A DNA stretch of 64,000 nucleotides. Origin: Thalassia testudinum. Taxonomy: Eukaryota; Streptophyta; Magnoliopsida; Alismatales; Hydrocharitaceae. The DNA is taken from the NCBI GenBank assembly GCA_037157565.1, contig JAZHRO010000036.1:15116501-15180500 (forward strand), written 5' to 3'. The notes under the pieces were generated by a model, which saw nothing but the letters and a program-made list of their open reading frames with translations, did not search any database and had not been told where the DNA came from. Below are positions 9,556 through 19,731 of the stretch, piece by piece. The translations under genes were made by a program, and so were the position numbers. Numbering within the stretch: position 1 is the first letter of the stretch; each line of letters begins with the position of its first letter.

Positions 9556-11478
9556 CTACCGTTTTGTTATAGCCATAAGCACCATATCGCTGCAAAACCT
9601 TTCACCAGCCAGCCACATCCAGATCATAATGGTCTTGAAAAGACCTTCAGAAAGATTAGTTGGAGATATCAATTGTGTGAAGCCCCAGAATATGCAGATA
9701 TCCTTGGAGAAAGGACAATTGAAGAAAATATGATCCAGATCTTCCTCATCAGCTTGACTAAAAACACACGTGACATCCATATCATCCCTCCGCCTTCACA
9801 TGAAACATTTAGTCACTAGCCGCTTTCTCCTAAACATCCAAAGAAAGATTTTTATCTTCAAAGGCAGCAAGCATTTTCAAATCTTTTTTTAGTCTTTCTT
9901 AGTGTCATCATTTTCGCAGTCAGTTGGAATCAACCTTGAATAGGCTTTCTTCACCGTGAAGATCTCATTTCTCCAACTGAAAGCATCCTTGCAATTTCTA
10001 TCTGGCTTGATATTTGAAATCGCATGTAGGAGTTGCTGAAACTCCAGTAGGGTGGACTTCGAAAGCCTAGGAGGTAGTCTAAAGTCCCAAATATTATGTT
10101 GTTCATCCCACACTTCATCAACAGATGCTCCTTTGTTACTGATTAGCTGAAAAATTCTTGAATACATTTTTGAAAATCTCCCCAATCCACTCCAATCATT
10201 CAACCAAAACTTGAAATCCACACCATCACCCAGGATCGGGCTGAAGTCACTGACAGAGTCTTGTAACACTGATCTAATAGATAGATAGGAGGAAGACCCT
10301 CTCCTAGGCAATACTCGCTCCACCAAATCCATATTCGCCCCATATGAGTCTCTTATAACCATATTGGCCATGGACGCATCTCCGGAGAGAATTTTCACCA
10401 CCCATTTAAGCAGTAAGGCCATGTTGAACTCATTTAATCATCTTACCCCCAGCCCATCTTTACATTTGGGTAGATAAATCTCATTCCAGGGAACAAGTTG
10501 GGCAAATCTCCCTACATGATATGCACCCTTCCAAAAAAACCTTTTTCTGAATCATCTCCATAGATTTGATTATTTTCTTTGGCAGCCCAAAAACTGATAG
10601 GAAAAAGATTGATATGGAGGATATGACAAATTTTAGCAGTACCAAATGACCTCTCGATAGAAGCCTACCACTCCATGATGACAATCATTTTGTCAATCTC
10701 GATGACAATCATTTTGTCAATCTCTCCACCACACAATCCCAATCTACAGCTGCAAGCCTCCTTCCTTTCAATGGCAAACCAAGATATCTAATTGGCAAGT
10801 GGGACATTGTTGTCTCAAGAATGTTAGCAACCTCCCCAACTTCCCTCTCCGAAATGGAAAAGTGCACTAATAATGACTTCCTTCTATTAATGTTCAAACC
10901 TGTTATATCAGCAAAAATCCTCACCAGAGGAGACATGGATTGCCTCCAACCTGCCACCCTCCACAAAGAAAGTAATATTATCCACATATTGTAATAAAGG
11001 GGTGACTAAAGTTCCGTCTCTTTGAGTTGTGAATACAGTAAACATGTGACCTTCACATGTCTTAAATGCCAAAGAAGCTAGTGTGTCCACTGCTATATCA
11101 AAAGCATAGGGGCTAATGGACATCCTTGCCTAACTCCCCGCTGTGGTCGAATCCAAGATCCATTGGAGCATCCATTGACCAAAACAGAAATGGATGATGT
11201 GGTCACACATCTTTTCATCATCTGAATCCATCTCGAAGGGAAACCTTACCTCCTTAAAATATCCCATAAATAGTCCCACGAAATCGAATCATAGGCCTTT
11301 GAAAAGTCCACCTTCCATAAGAAAGCCGACTTTCCTCTTCTTTTCCAATCAGCCGCCATCTCCTCTACCAAAACAAAGGACTTCTGCAAAGATCTACCCT
11401 TAAAAAAAGTCGATTGGATCGTTGAAATCAGATCAGGATGGATCGCAATCTATTTGCTAGAATCTTGGCCACTAGCAC
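9556..11478 (-). pseudogene. LINE-2 ORF2: reverse transcriptase and zf-RVT
   Basis: Motifs in order from 11478 down: ILANRLRSIL; SFVLVEEMAADWK; VDFSKAYDSISWDYLWDIL (RT motif A, with its Asp); RGVRQGCP (motif B); LQYVDNITFF where A/Y-A-D-D is expected, so the catalytic pair reads Asp-Asn; LPIRYLGLPLKG; LKWVVKILSGD and FSWRNEIFTVKKAYS; and a CX..HxFFxCP zinc motif (HIFFNCPF) near 9690. Single stops and frame shifts break it. It is a dead copy. Confidence 0.85.
10677..10724. repeat. 24-bp perfect tandem duplication
   Basis: GATGACAATCATTTTGTCAA plus TCTC occurs twice head to tail (10677-10700 and 10701-10724) inside LINE-2. Eight extra codons, in frame. Confidence 0.95.
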
Positions 11479-11634
11479 ATAGATAGAAGTGGATCAACAT
11501 CGTCGTCGATCCTTCGATAGATTTCTTTCTGAGATTGTTTGTTTGCAATGGAAAGAAGAGATCAATAATTAGGAGCAACGATTTAAAAAAAGAAGTAAAA
11601 GTTTGTTGTAATCGTTGAAAGTGAAGTAACTGAC
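11479..11634. other. Unassigned spacer between LINE-2 and YJU2 fragment
   Basis: AT-rich, no motif recognised. Read on the minus strand it follows the YJU2 coding fragment directly after CAC with a GTCAGT that resembles a splice donor, so it may be a remnant of the intron of the source gene. Confidence 0.35.
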
Positions 11635-12012
11635 GTGAAAGATGGATCTGGTGAGGGCCACATCCTCTTCCTTTATCCTTTCTTCCTATTCCTCGGTGGA
11701 ACATTTGTGAGCTTGGAGCATCAAGCCGGAGCTGACGGTGGCATGCCTAGAGTTCATGGATCTCATCTCCTCGAGCGCGGTGAGGATGTCCATGTCGTTC
11801 TTGGAATCGAGGGCTTTGTTCTTGAGGGACTTCATGGCGTTGCCCTTCTCCTCGGTGTTGCGCTTGCATTTGGTAGCATCGATCTCTTGCTTTTCCATCC
11901 TCTAAGGCTCGGAGTTGTGGGAGGCGCTGGACTCGATGGTGTAGTTGGAGTTCTGGGGGTCAGTCTTGACGGTGATCTCGGCGGATCACTTGGTGCACTT
12001 AAAGTAAAAGGG
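11635..12012 (-). pseudogene. YJU2: YJU2/CWC16 splicing-factor pseudogene fragment
   Basis: The minus strand from 12012 to 11635 encodes 126 codons with three stops. It contains FYFKCTK-stop-SAEIT, KTDPQNSNYTIES, then MKSLKNKALDSKNDMDI, EEMRSMNSRHATVS and EEDVALTRSIF. This is the conserved core of YJU2/CWC16 (CCDC94-like) proteins, the spliceosome factor needed for the first splicing step. One Cys of the C4 zinc motif is replaced by a stop. Only about a third of the protein is present, with no start and no C-terminus. It is GC-richer than its neighbours. The opposite-strand frame of 135 codons is a shadow. It abuts the Cop-B leader at about 12035. Confidence 0.85.
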
Positions 12013-12160
12013 GCTCCTGTGTCTCTTGGAATGAATTTCTAGGGTCTCAAGATCTTAGATTTCATGATCAAGAGATCATGATCTTCCTGATTTGCAGATT
12101 TTCAGATCTGAAATTACTTTTTAGATCTCCTTTGGTGGCGTGCTTCTCTTTTCCTAAGGT

Positions 12161-12965
12161 ATGATAGCATCCTCTAGTAGTTTTGAGGTGACATCATATA
12201 TCGCTACGGACACTGGGAGTTACAAGAACCCGTTCTTTGTTTCTATCTCCAAGTTGAATGAGACCAACTATGCTAGATGGTCTCAGATATTTTTCATGAC
12301 GGTTGAGGGACACGATAAGGAACATGTTCTGATGGAGATTGAGTTACAGAATAAGATTGGGAAATATGCCACGTGGAAGAAGGATAATGGCATGGGTCGT
12401 GCATGGATTATGAACTCAGTGGAGCCTAAGATTGGTGATGGCATCATGTATTACATGACAGTGAAGGAAATGTGGGATTCTTTACATGGCACCTATTCAC
12501 ATGAAAAGAATTCTAGGAAGGTTTTTGAGATACATCATGAGTAAGAAGGCTAGTCACTGTTCTAGTATTATGCTACCTTAAAGGGGCTTATGGAGAAATA
12601 TAACGTATGCAGACTGGTTTGCACCTGTGTCATGTAGAGGACATACAGGAGAGTATGCAGTTCTCCAGTTTCTTGATGGTCTTGGACCTAAGTATGAGGC
12701 TGCTAGGTCTCAGATTTTGACTCTTATAGAGCTTCCATCTCTTGAGGAAGCATATAGCTCGATAAGTAGAGTGGTTGTAAAGTCATCTACACCTGATGTT
12801 GGACAGATTTCTACCATGTTGGCTACTGGAGGATGTGGTGTTCCATCTACTAGGGGGAAAGGACGTGGTTGAGGTTCGACTGGCAAACCCCGAACCATAT
12901 GCTCTCATTGTGGCAATGTTGGTTATTTGGAGGCTACTTGCTGGTCCAAGCATGGTAGACCTCCC
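12161..12965 (+). pseudogene. Cop-B gag with mutated zinc knuckle
   Basis: Starts at the ATG at 12161 and is open to 12543. It shows FVSISKLNETNYARWSQIFF (gag LxExNYxxW), GKYATWKKDN, RAWIMNSVEP and MWDSLHGTYSHEKNSRKVFE. After a stop, VLQFLDGLGPKYEAARSQIL continues the family pattern. The knuckle at about 12900-12944 reads CSHCGNVGYLEATC: the metal-binding His is Tyr, a CAT-to-TAT change. It encoded the RNA-packaging protein. Now broken by at least two stops and a frameshift. Confidence 0.88.
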
Positions 12966-13437
12966 ATAGTTCACTAAGCCATTCTCTTTAGAGGAGGTAA
13001 GCAACATTGTGTCTCATGTTGACTATGATGCAGTGGTGCAGCATCTCGCCCAGTTGACTCAAGAGCCTATACTACCACAAATACAACTGTTTGGCCTCCT
13101 CAGGTATAGCTTGTACCTCAGGTTCTAGTAGTGGGATGTCTGATGGCACCATCGTTAGTAGATTCAGGGACATCTCGTCATCTGAGTGGAGATGAGAGTT
13201 GTTTTATCATATTCAGAATGTTCCTTCTGGTAGTATGATTTAGGTAGCAGGTGGCAGACATTCCAGAGTTGATGGTAGAGGAGATGTTGCAGTGACTCCA
13301 TCACTAAAGCTGCCAGATTTTTTTTTTTCCTAACTTTTCTATCAGTCTTTTGTCTGTTAGCAGAATTACAAAAGACTTACATTATCGTGCCATCTTTGAT
13401 GAGTTGGGTTGACCTTTCAGGACAAACTTACGGGAAG
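12966..13437 (+). pseudogene. Cop-B protease and pre-integrase region, decayed
   Basis: Continues from the knuckle with an EEADYDAV..L..LTQ-like stretch and a decayed protease around 13130-13260, with no D(S/T)G left. It then reads toward the pre-integrase (FDEL-like at 13397) and stops at MITE M1. Confidence 0.6.
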
Positions 13438-14399
13438 CAAGGTTTGACATATCTGTGATATATCGGTAATATATCGCTGATATATTGATATCAACATGTT
13501 GAAGCATATCGATATTATGTACCATACCTTTTTCCATGATATCGAGGATATATCGTCGATATATCGTCGATATCGAGGGATATTGGTGATATATCTCCAA
13601 AAATGAACTGCAATTTAATTTTTCCCTTAAAGTGGTGATATGTGACCGATATGGGGGATATGTTGGTCATATATCTTTGTCTGCTTGTGCAACTCAATGG
13701 ATTCTTTTCATTTCTTTTCTTCTCCCTTACCCTGTGCGACTTACATGGACACATAACCCATATGGACACATTAAGTCACATGGACACATGATTCGCCACC
13801 TTCAAGAGGAACACAAAATGATGATGATGCAGTGATGGCTGATGTGCCGCAACAAAAAGTAGTGATGGAGGAGATGGGAGATGTTATCATCAAGGTCTTA
13901 GTAAAGAGGGTGCCCAACATGAATACATGCAAAAATATACCAATATAGATGGAGATCTCGTGCGAAGTCCACCTTGTGACTATGACACAAGCAATGTTTG
14001 ATATATCCCCGATATATCAACACACATACAATGCTTGGTGTGGTCAATTGATACTCTGACACAATTTATATCTCTTTTTTTTTGTGAGTAGTACTACTGT
14101 TAACATTTTTCAATTGTTATCATGTTATGTACACTTTATTTTCAATATTTGACTTTGTCAATATGTGACTTGTGCATTTCTATTATGTTTTCATTCAAAA
14201 TTTATGATTTTCGTCTTCTGGGCATTTCTTCATGATATATTAGTTATTAAAATGTTAATTTTTATAAAATTTATGACATTTTGGGACATTTTGAGCGATT
14301 AAGCGATTTCATCAAAATTCACCGATATTAGCAATGTATCCCCGATATATCCTTTTTTACCTTATTGATACGATATCGATATTGATATTTAAAACCTTG
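13438..14399. mobile_element. MITE M1, hAT-like, with ATATATCG-rich core
   Basis: 962 bp, flanked by an 8-bp target duplication ACGGGAAG (13430-13437) / ACGGGGAG (14400-14407). Ends CAAGGTTTGACATATC and GATATTTAAAACCTTG are inverted repeats. 8-bp duplications and short C-A-starting ends are typical of hAT transposons. No transposase. The left and right thirds are full of GATATATCG, ATATCGATAT and TCGATATATCG, a core unlike M2-M6. It interrupts Cop-B between pre-integrase blocks. Confidence 0.85.
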
Positions 14400-14407
14400 A
14401 CGGGGAG

Positions 14408-15501
14408 GACGATTGGTGGCAGGCATAAAGAGAGGGGTGTATCGCCTGATCCAGGCACCATTTATTGTTGCATGTTAGGGAGAGGTGACCTTTAGTGCTG
14501 GTACAACTCTTCAATGGCATTATCGACATGGACATCCTTCACTAGACAGGCTACGATGCGTCATTCTTCATATTTCTCCTACTGCTGAGATTTATAGTGA
14601 TGCTTGCCAACTGAGGAAGCATCATCGAGCCAATTTTCCTATTAGTTCCTCTCATAGCTCTAGTTCCTATTTTGATTTGTTGGATATGGATGTTTGGGGT
14701 ACAAGTAGAGTATCTGACATATTGGGTCATCGTTTTTATTTACTTATTGTGGCTATTTTTCTAAAATATCATGACTATTTTTGTTAAAGAATGATGTTGG
14801 ATCAGTTATTGAAACTTTTATTATGCAAATAAAGATCTAGTTTTCCGCTATTGTGAAGATTGTTCGTTTTGATAATGCATTAGAATTTTGTACTACAAAG
14901 TTGACCACTTTCTACAGGGCTCTTGGTATTGTTCTTCAGATATTCTGCCCCCATATATCACAGTAGAATGGGGTAGTTGAGAGAAAACACCATTTTGTGT
15001 TGGATTTGGCCAGAACATTACTTATTTACTACAACGTACCACAGACATATTGGGGAGTTGTAGTGCTTACTGCATGTTATTTGAAAAACAGGTTGCCTAG
15101 TTTAGCAATATACGAGCAAGTTCCATTGCAAGTTCTTCATGTAGACATGGACTTGTTTTATGTACCACCCAGAGTGTTTGGTTGTGTGGCTTTTGTTCAT
15201 ATTTTGGGACTAGGCAGGGATAAACTTGCTTTAAGAGCAGTAAAATGTATCTTTCTAGGATATAGCAGTGCTAAAAAAAGATACAAGTGTTATGATCCAT
15301 AGGACAAGAAGCACTTTGTTAGTGTTGATGTTACATTTCATGAGCCAGATCCATACTTTTCCACTGTTGGTCATCGATTGTTGTTTGAGGGCAATCTTGC
15401 TCCTATTCCAATGTCACTAGTTCCTTTGGAAAAAATTCTTGTTACTCGTAGTCAAGATACTATCACCACTACAGAGGACAACACTGTACATCAATCACAA
15501 C
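14408..15501 (+). pseudogene. Cop-B integrase
   Basis: Resumes right after M1. LQWHYRHGHPSLDRLR and CDACQLRKHHRANFP-like residues are the HHCC zinc domain (His-Gly-His-Pro; here the first Cys block reads SDACQLRKHHRA). It then shows FDLLDMDVWGTSRV, IVKIVRFDNALEF (catalytic block), ARTLLIYYNVPQTYWG, VPPRVFGCVAFVHI and CIFLGYSSAKKRYKCYDP, ending in VTFHEPDPYFST. Several stops. It continues into the linker cut by M2. Confidence 0.85.
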
Positions 15502-16029
15502 CAGCGTTTTAAATGCTGACGAAATGTCGTCAGTAAGGCCATTTTTGGAACGGGGCTTGCTGACACGGATAAGGTACCGAAATGCAGGGATGCCAACGAC
15601 GTACCGCCGATATCGTCGGCATGCCGACAGATTTCGACAGCTTGAGCAGGAAAGCAGCTGCTGGTTGTGAAATATGGCGTTGCTGCAGAGTTGCGGGCGG
15701 GAATGTGCTGCAGTTTGAAAATGGGAAAGGTGGGGAAGTTGGGGACACGGGCACACACACACACACAAGAATTTTGGGCTCCGATGTATTCTTTTTTGAG
15801 TCGTTGTAACCTTGGGTATTTATGTTACATAATTAGTATTTTTTGACTATTTATGTGATTTTTTGTTGGCGTATTGTCGGCATGCCCTCAGATTTCCACG
15901 ACGTGCCCTCGGCATGCCTATTGGCATGGTTATCGAAAAACGGGCATTTCCATGACGTGCCCTCGATATGCCCACGACATGCACAGTTAGGATTTTGGCA
16001 CGGCATCGAAATCGGTATTTCGAACCTTG
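15502..16029. mobile_element. MITE M2, hAT-like, GGCATGCC core
   Basis: 528 bp with a perfect 8-bp target duplication ATCACAAC (15494-15501 and 16030-16037). Ends CAGCGTTTTAAATGC and GTATTTCGAACCTTG are imperfect inverted repeats. The core carries the 14-bp perfect palindrome GTCGGCATGCCGAC (15615-15628) and several partial copies (TCGGCATGCCCTC, TCGGCATGCCTA). No coding capacity. The short overlapping frames around 15470-15810 are not genes. Confidence 0.92.
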
Positions 16030-16037
16030 ATCACAAC

Positions 16038-17110
16038 CTACTCATGTTTACAAATTACTAATTACTTACAGGCAGCATGAATGGTGCAAAAATACACACA
16101 CCCCTATTACCTCAACCACCTCTCCTCCCCTAGGCAGGTATGTGTTGATACTGATATGAGCTATTCTAATGGTGGTTGTGCAGGTTCTTCTGATGGTTCT
16201 GGCCATCCCTTTGTGGAACCTGTTTCTCCTGCTACTATTTAGGAGACCGAGAAGGAGGATTTGGACCTTTCGATTGCCATTCGGAAGGGTCCTCTTAGTT
16301 GTGCTCACTACCAGACTACTAAGGCAATGTCTATTGCCAATCTTGGGAGGTACTTTGCTATGTTCACGGCCGTATTATCCACACAGGTCTCAACTACATA
16401 TTTGTAAGCCATTCTCGATCCGAAATGGCGTCAAGCCATGGAGGAGATGGTTGCCTTGCATTCGCGAGCAATGTGGGATCTTGCAGATCTACCCAAACAT
16501 TTCAAAGTTGTTGGATGCTGGTGGGTGTTCGCATTGAAGTATAACCCAGGTGGATCCATCTCTCGTCACAAGGCAAGACTAGATGCAAAGGGATTCACCT
16601 AAACCTATGGGGTGGATTTCTTTGACACCTTCTCTCCTATGTCATGGCTTCCTATTGTTCATATCCTTTTCTCAGTTGCCACACACTATGACTAGCTGTT
16701 ACATCAGCTGCATGTGAAAAATGCTTTCCTTTATGGCAATCTTCAGTAGAAAGTTTACATACAAGAACCTTTGGGTTTTGAGACTTAAGGGGGGTGTGCG
16801 TGTAGGCTAAAGAAGGCCATGTATGGCTTAAAGCAGAGCCCATGTGCTTGGTTCTAGAGGTTGTTAGAGGAGCTACAGACCATGGGGCTCTTGAGGTCTT
16901 CTGCAGATCACTTGCTCTTTGTTAGGAAGAGCAAAGGAGTTGTTGTGGCACTTCTGGTTTATGTTAATCTTATTCTTACTGGAGACGACACAACTAGGAT
17001 AGTGGAGGTAAAGCAGAACCTAGCTGATTCCTTTATCATGGAGTTCGGTGAGCTCATATATTTTTTGGGGATTGAGGTGGCGTGAAGCAAAGATGGTATA
17101 GTTCTAAGTT
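16038..17110 (+). pseudogene. Cop-B linker and reverse transcriptase
   Basis: The linker resumes at 16038 with Pro/Thr-rich sequence and DLSIAIRKG-like residues. RT follows: AILDPKWRQAMEEMVALHSR; VVGCWWVFALKYNPGGSISR; HKARLDAKGFT-stop-TYGVDFFDTFSP; a region eroded by stops; CRLKKAMYGLKQSPCAWF; and ALLVYVNLILTGDD. The catalytic YVDD motif is reduced to YVNL: one Asp codon is missing and the other is Asn. It ends in FGELIYFLGIEVA. Non-functional. Confidence 0.88.
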
Positions 17111-17245
17111 AGCGCAAGTATGCTCTTGATATATTACAATAGATAGAGATGTTAGGATCTAAATTTGCCAATATACCTGTGGATCCTAAAGGACATTTTT
17201 ATGATACTGAGTCTTAGCCTATTGACAACAAGTCTTATAGGGAGT

Positions 17246-17301
17246 TGGTTGGTAAATTCCTACATCTAACTGTAGGTTGGTAAATTCCTACATCTGACTG
17301 T
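17246..17301. repeat. 28-bp tandem duplication
   Basis: GGTTGGTAAATTCCTACATC plus 8 bp occurs twice in tandem inside Cop-B RNase H with one or two differences. Confidence 0.85.
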
Positions 17302-17400
17302 TACTTGTCCTAACCTTTCTCTTGTAGTTAGGAAACTTAATTCATGGACGAACCAACCAAGCAACATTGGGATGTTGCTATGTAGGTGCTCAGGTACTTG

Positions 17401-17468
17401 AAGAAAGCACCATGTAGGGGCATTTTGTTCATGAAAGAAAGCACCATGTAGGGGCATTTTGTTCATGA
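17401..17468. repeat. 34-bp tandem duplication
   Basis: AAGAAAGCACCATGTAGGGG followed by CATTTTGTTCATGA occurs at 17401-17434 and again from 17435, inside Cop-B RNase H. Essentially perfect. Confidence 0.9.
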
Positions 17469-17944
17469 AAATATTATTGGCTATTCTGATGTCGATTATG
17501 TAGGGTGCATAACAAACATGAAGTCAACTACTGGATTTTGTACTTATGTAGCAAGGAATCTTGTGACCTGGAGGAGTATGGAACAACAGGTTGTATACAG
17601 GTCAAGTGTAAAGTCAAAGTATCGTGCAAGGGCACAGATCGTTGTAGAAATGATTTAGGTCAGATCAATGTTGCAAGATTTGCATGTCCAAGTAGAGGTG
17701 CCGATGGAGATGAGGTGTGATAATCGCGCTGCCGCTTATATAGTGAATAACCCAATGTTTCATGAATGTACAAAGCATGTTGAGGTTAATTGCTATTATA
17801 CCAGAGACTTGATACAATGTGGAATCATCTGTACTATTGCAGTGGCCTCAAAAGATCAGACAACAGACATCCACAGAGCCTTTTCCTCGCGTTGCATTTG
17901 ATGCTTGTTGAGCATAATTGATATCTATGCTCTAGCTTGAGGGA

Positions 17945-18102
17945 TAATGTTCACATCAATAGTTACCATTTATGCACTCCTATTGTATTGTTTTTTCATT
18001 TGTTTTTCTGTCTGGACTTATGTTGCAGTTTACCCTTTCACCGCTTTCTATATAAAGAGATGTAGGGTTTTGGTTATGAATAAGACTAATCATTTTCTCT
18101 GA
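17945..18102 (+). repeat. Cop-B 3' LTR
   Basis: Preceded by a purine tract (GCTTGAGGGA). It contains a TATATAAAGAGATG promoter-like box and ends ATTTTCTCTGA, matching the Cop-E LTR end (ATTCTCTCCA). The 5' partner is missing. Boundaries are good to a few bases. Confidence 0.7.
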
Positions 18103-18904
18103 CTTAGTGCAAACTAAAATAAGAAATGGCGAAAGTAATAACCAATAGACAATGAAAGGGGTTCTAACGTACTTAATGCAAAGTTTGCCTATAATTTACC
18201 AGCTTGCATATACAATGTCTCTAGTTAGAACATCAACTACTATTCTTGATTATCAGCCTGCAATCTCCGAGTAGTAAATAAGGGGTTAAGCTGCAAAGAG
18301 CTCACATGTGCTATCCTATAGGATAATTCAGTGATGTGCATTATGAGCCCTAGACAACGAAAACAACCAAGACTTTTCTTGTCCCATATTAAGTAGATTT
18401 CTTGCATTTACTTAGAATCAGATCTATTCTAGGACGTTTCTAGAACTTAAATCCAAAAAGGAAAAATCATGCCTAATAATTTCCTTCGGACACAGTTTGG
18501 CCTTCTCTTGACCAATTTCTCACATCTTCAGATGAACGTGTCAAAATTCACAGCATTGGACTAACACATCAAAAGACCTCTCCAGAAACATGTTATGATT
18601 CTCTTTCATTTTATTCATTGTTCCCCCTCAAACAAAAAGTACATTATTGAGTTCCAAAGATGGCAGAAATTGCTTGAAGCAGTAATGAATGTCCATAACA
18701 TCTAACTTCTCCAACAGAAAAATGTCCATAACGTGTAAATAAGCTGGTCATTGGATTTGATGTTATCCTACAACCAATTGGATCCTGCAATTATGCCTCA
18801 GCCCACCACCTAAAAATCAATTTACTTGGCTGATTAATTATATGTGGTCACTGACCAAAGTGCTACCTTAGCACATGTATATCCTTAGCCTGCTGGGAAT
18901 TCTG
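18103..18904. other. AT-rich intron sequence, nothing recognised
   Basis: No LTR, LINE or coding motif found on either strand. Probably original GDH intron or very old repeat. Confidence 0.4.
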
Positions 18905-19731
18905 ACATAGCAACCTTCACTAGCTCATCAGGTATATCCTTTGGCTGCACATCGTACGAGTCATTTGCATGCAGTATAGTTTGGTTGGTTGACTCGATGC
19001 ATCCTGACACATTGAGATGCTCGTCAATTTTCCATATTGAGGCTTGTCCTGTTGGGCAAGATTGCCATAGTTGTCGATGGGAGGCAATCCCTTATTACTA
19101 GTCAAGGGGAGGTTCATATTGCCCCTCGTATCTTTTTGGAGAATGTTTTACTTTCCCCTAAGTGTTCTTTGAGCTAACTTTCTGTTAATAGAATTACCAA
19201 GGAGAACTATTTTTGACCCTATGATTCGGTGTGTATTGATAGGGCAAGTGATTCGTTATGGCTGTGAGGAAGTGTATTATTTGTTGCAACCACCGTACAC
19301 GAACAATGTCACTATTCCTTTAGGGGAATTTTCTAGTTATCTTTGGCATACTTGAAGCTTGGCCACTTGCTGGCATCTAAGCTCTGATGTGTAAATACCG
19401 TAGATTGCTCCTACTGCCAAATTCGAGTGTGAGGCATGCCAATTGGGGAAACATTACAAGAGCTCTCTTAGAAGGTAGAATCACAATTCTGAGTTGTTCT
19501 AATTACTTCATTTTGATGTTTAGGGTCTTAGTCGAGTCCCTGGTCATATATAGCATAAATTTTATCTTGTTGCAGATGATGTTGTTTCATGTTTATCTTG
19601 GGTGTTCTTGTTGAAGTCCAAGTCAGAAGTGGGTAGCATAATAAAAAACTTGTTGAAATAAAGAATCAGTTTGATGTCAATGTAAAAATTGTCAAAATTG
19701 ATAATGTCTTAGAATTTGGTACCTAATCTCT
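18905..19731 (+). pseudogene. Cop-L pre-integrase and integrase N-half
   Basis: Blocks in several frames: ELPRRTIFDPMI; ECEACQLGKHYKSSLRR (CxxC of the HHCC domain); LLHFDV-stop-GLSRVPG (H..VWGP.R); FLLKSKSEVGSIIKNLL; and KIDNVLEFGT, the Asp-Asn-x-x-Glu-Phe catalytic block where the solo LTR inserted. Confidence 0.75.

Larger units (their letters stand above)
9387..11478 (-). mobile_element. LINE-2: 5'-truncated L1-type retrotransposon
   Basis: Minus strand, bounded on its 3' side by a run of T at about 9387-9403 (poly(A) tail on the minus strand). It is 5'-truncated inside the reverse transcriptase domain near 11478. It carries most of RT, the connecting region and the C-terminal zinc-binding motif of ORF2. 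Typical of target-primed reverse transcription with incomplete copying. No clear target-site duplication was seen. Confidence 0.85.
17111..17935 (+). pseudogene. Cop-B RNase H
   Basis: Contains QRKYALDI-like, KSYRELVGKFLHLTV, TTGFCTYVARNLVTW, SSVKSKYRARAQI, MRCDNRAAAYIVNNPMFHEC, HVEVNCYYTRDLIQ and SKDQTTDIHRAF. These form the copia RNase H, which removes RNA from RNA-DNA hybrids. Internal tandem duplications (17246-17301 and 17401-17468) shift the frame. Confidence 0.85.
12035..18102 (+). mobile_element. Cop-B: Ty1/copia element lacking its 5' LTR
   Basis: Plus strand: leader (12035-12160), gag, eroded protease, integrase, RT, RNase H, polypurine tract and 3' LTR (17945-18102). The leader matches the Cop-E leader (41060-40914, minus) over its whole length, so both belong to one family. 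Everything upstream of 12035 is missing and replaced by the YJU2 fragment. Two hAT-like MITEs (13438-14399, 15502-16029) have inserted into it. Confidence 0.9.

Noticed and set aside
11635..12042. 135-codon plus-strand open frame rich in Gly/Leu
   Set aside because: It is the complement of the YJU2 coding fragment. The minus strand gives a clear protein match and the plus strand none.
13449..13640. ATATCG satellite array
   Set aside because: The repeats sit between hAT-like ends with an 8-bp target duplication, so they are the core of MITE M1 and not a satellite.
15469..15809. Several overlapping 75-99 codon frames with Cys-Val repeats
   Set aside because: They lie in MITE M2 and a CA/GT repeat, with no motif and no match to neighbours.
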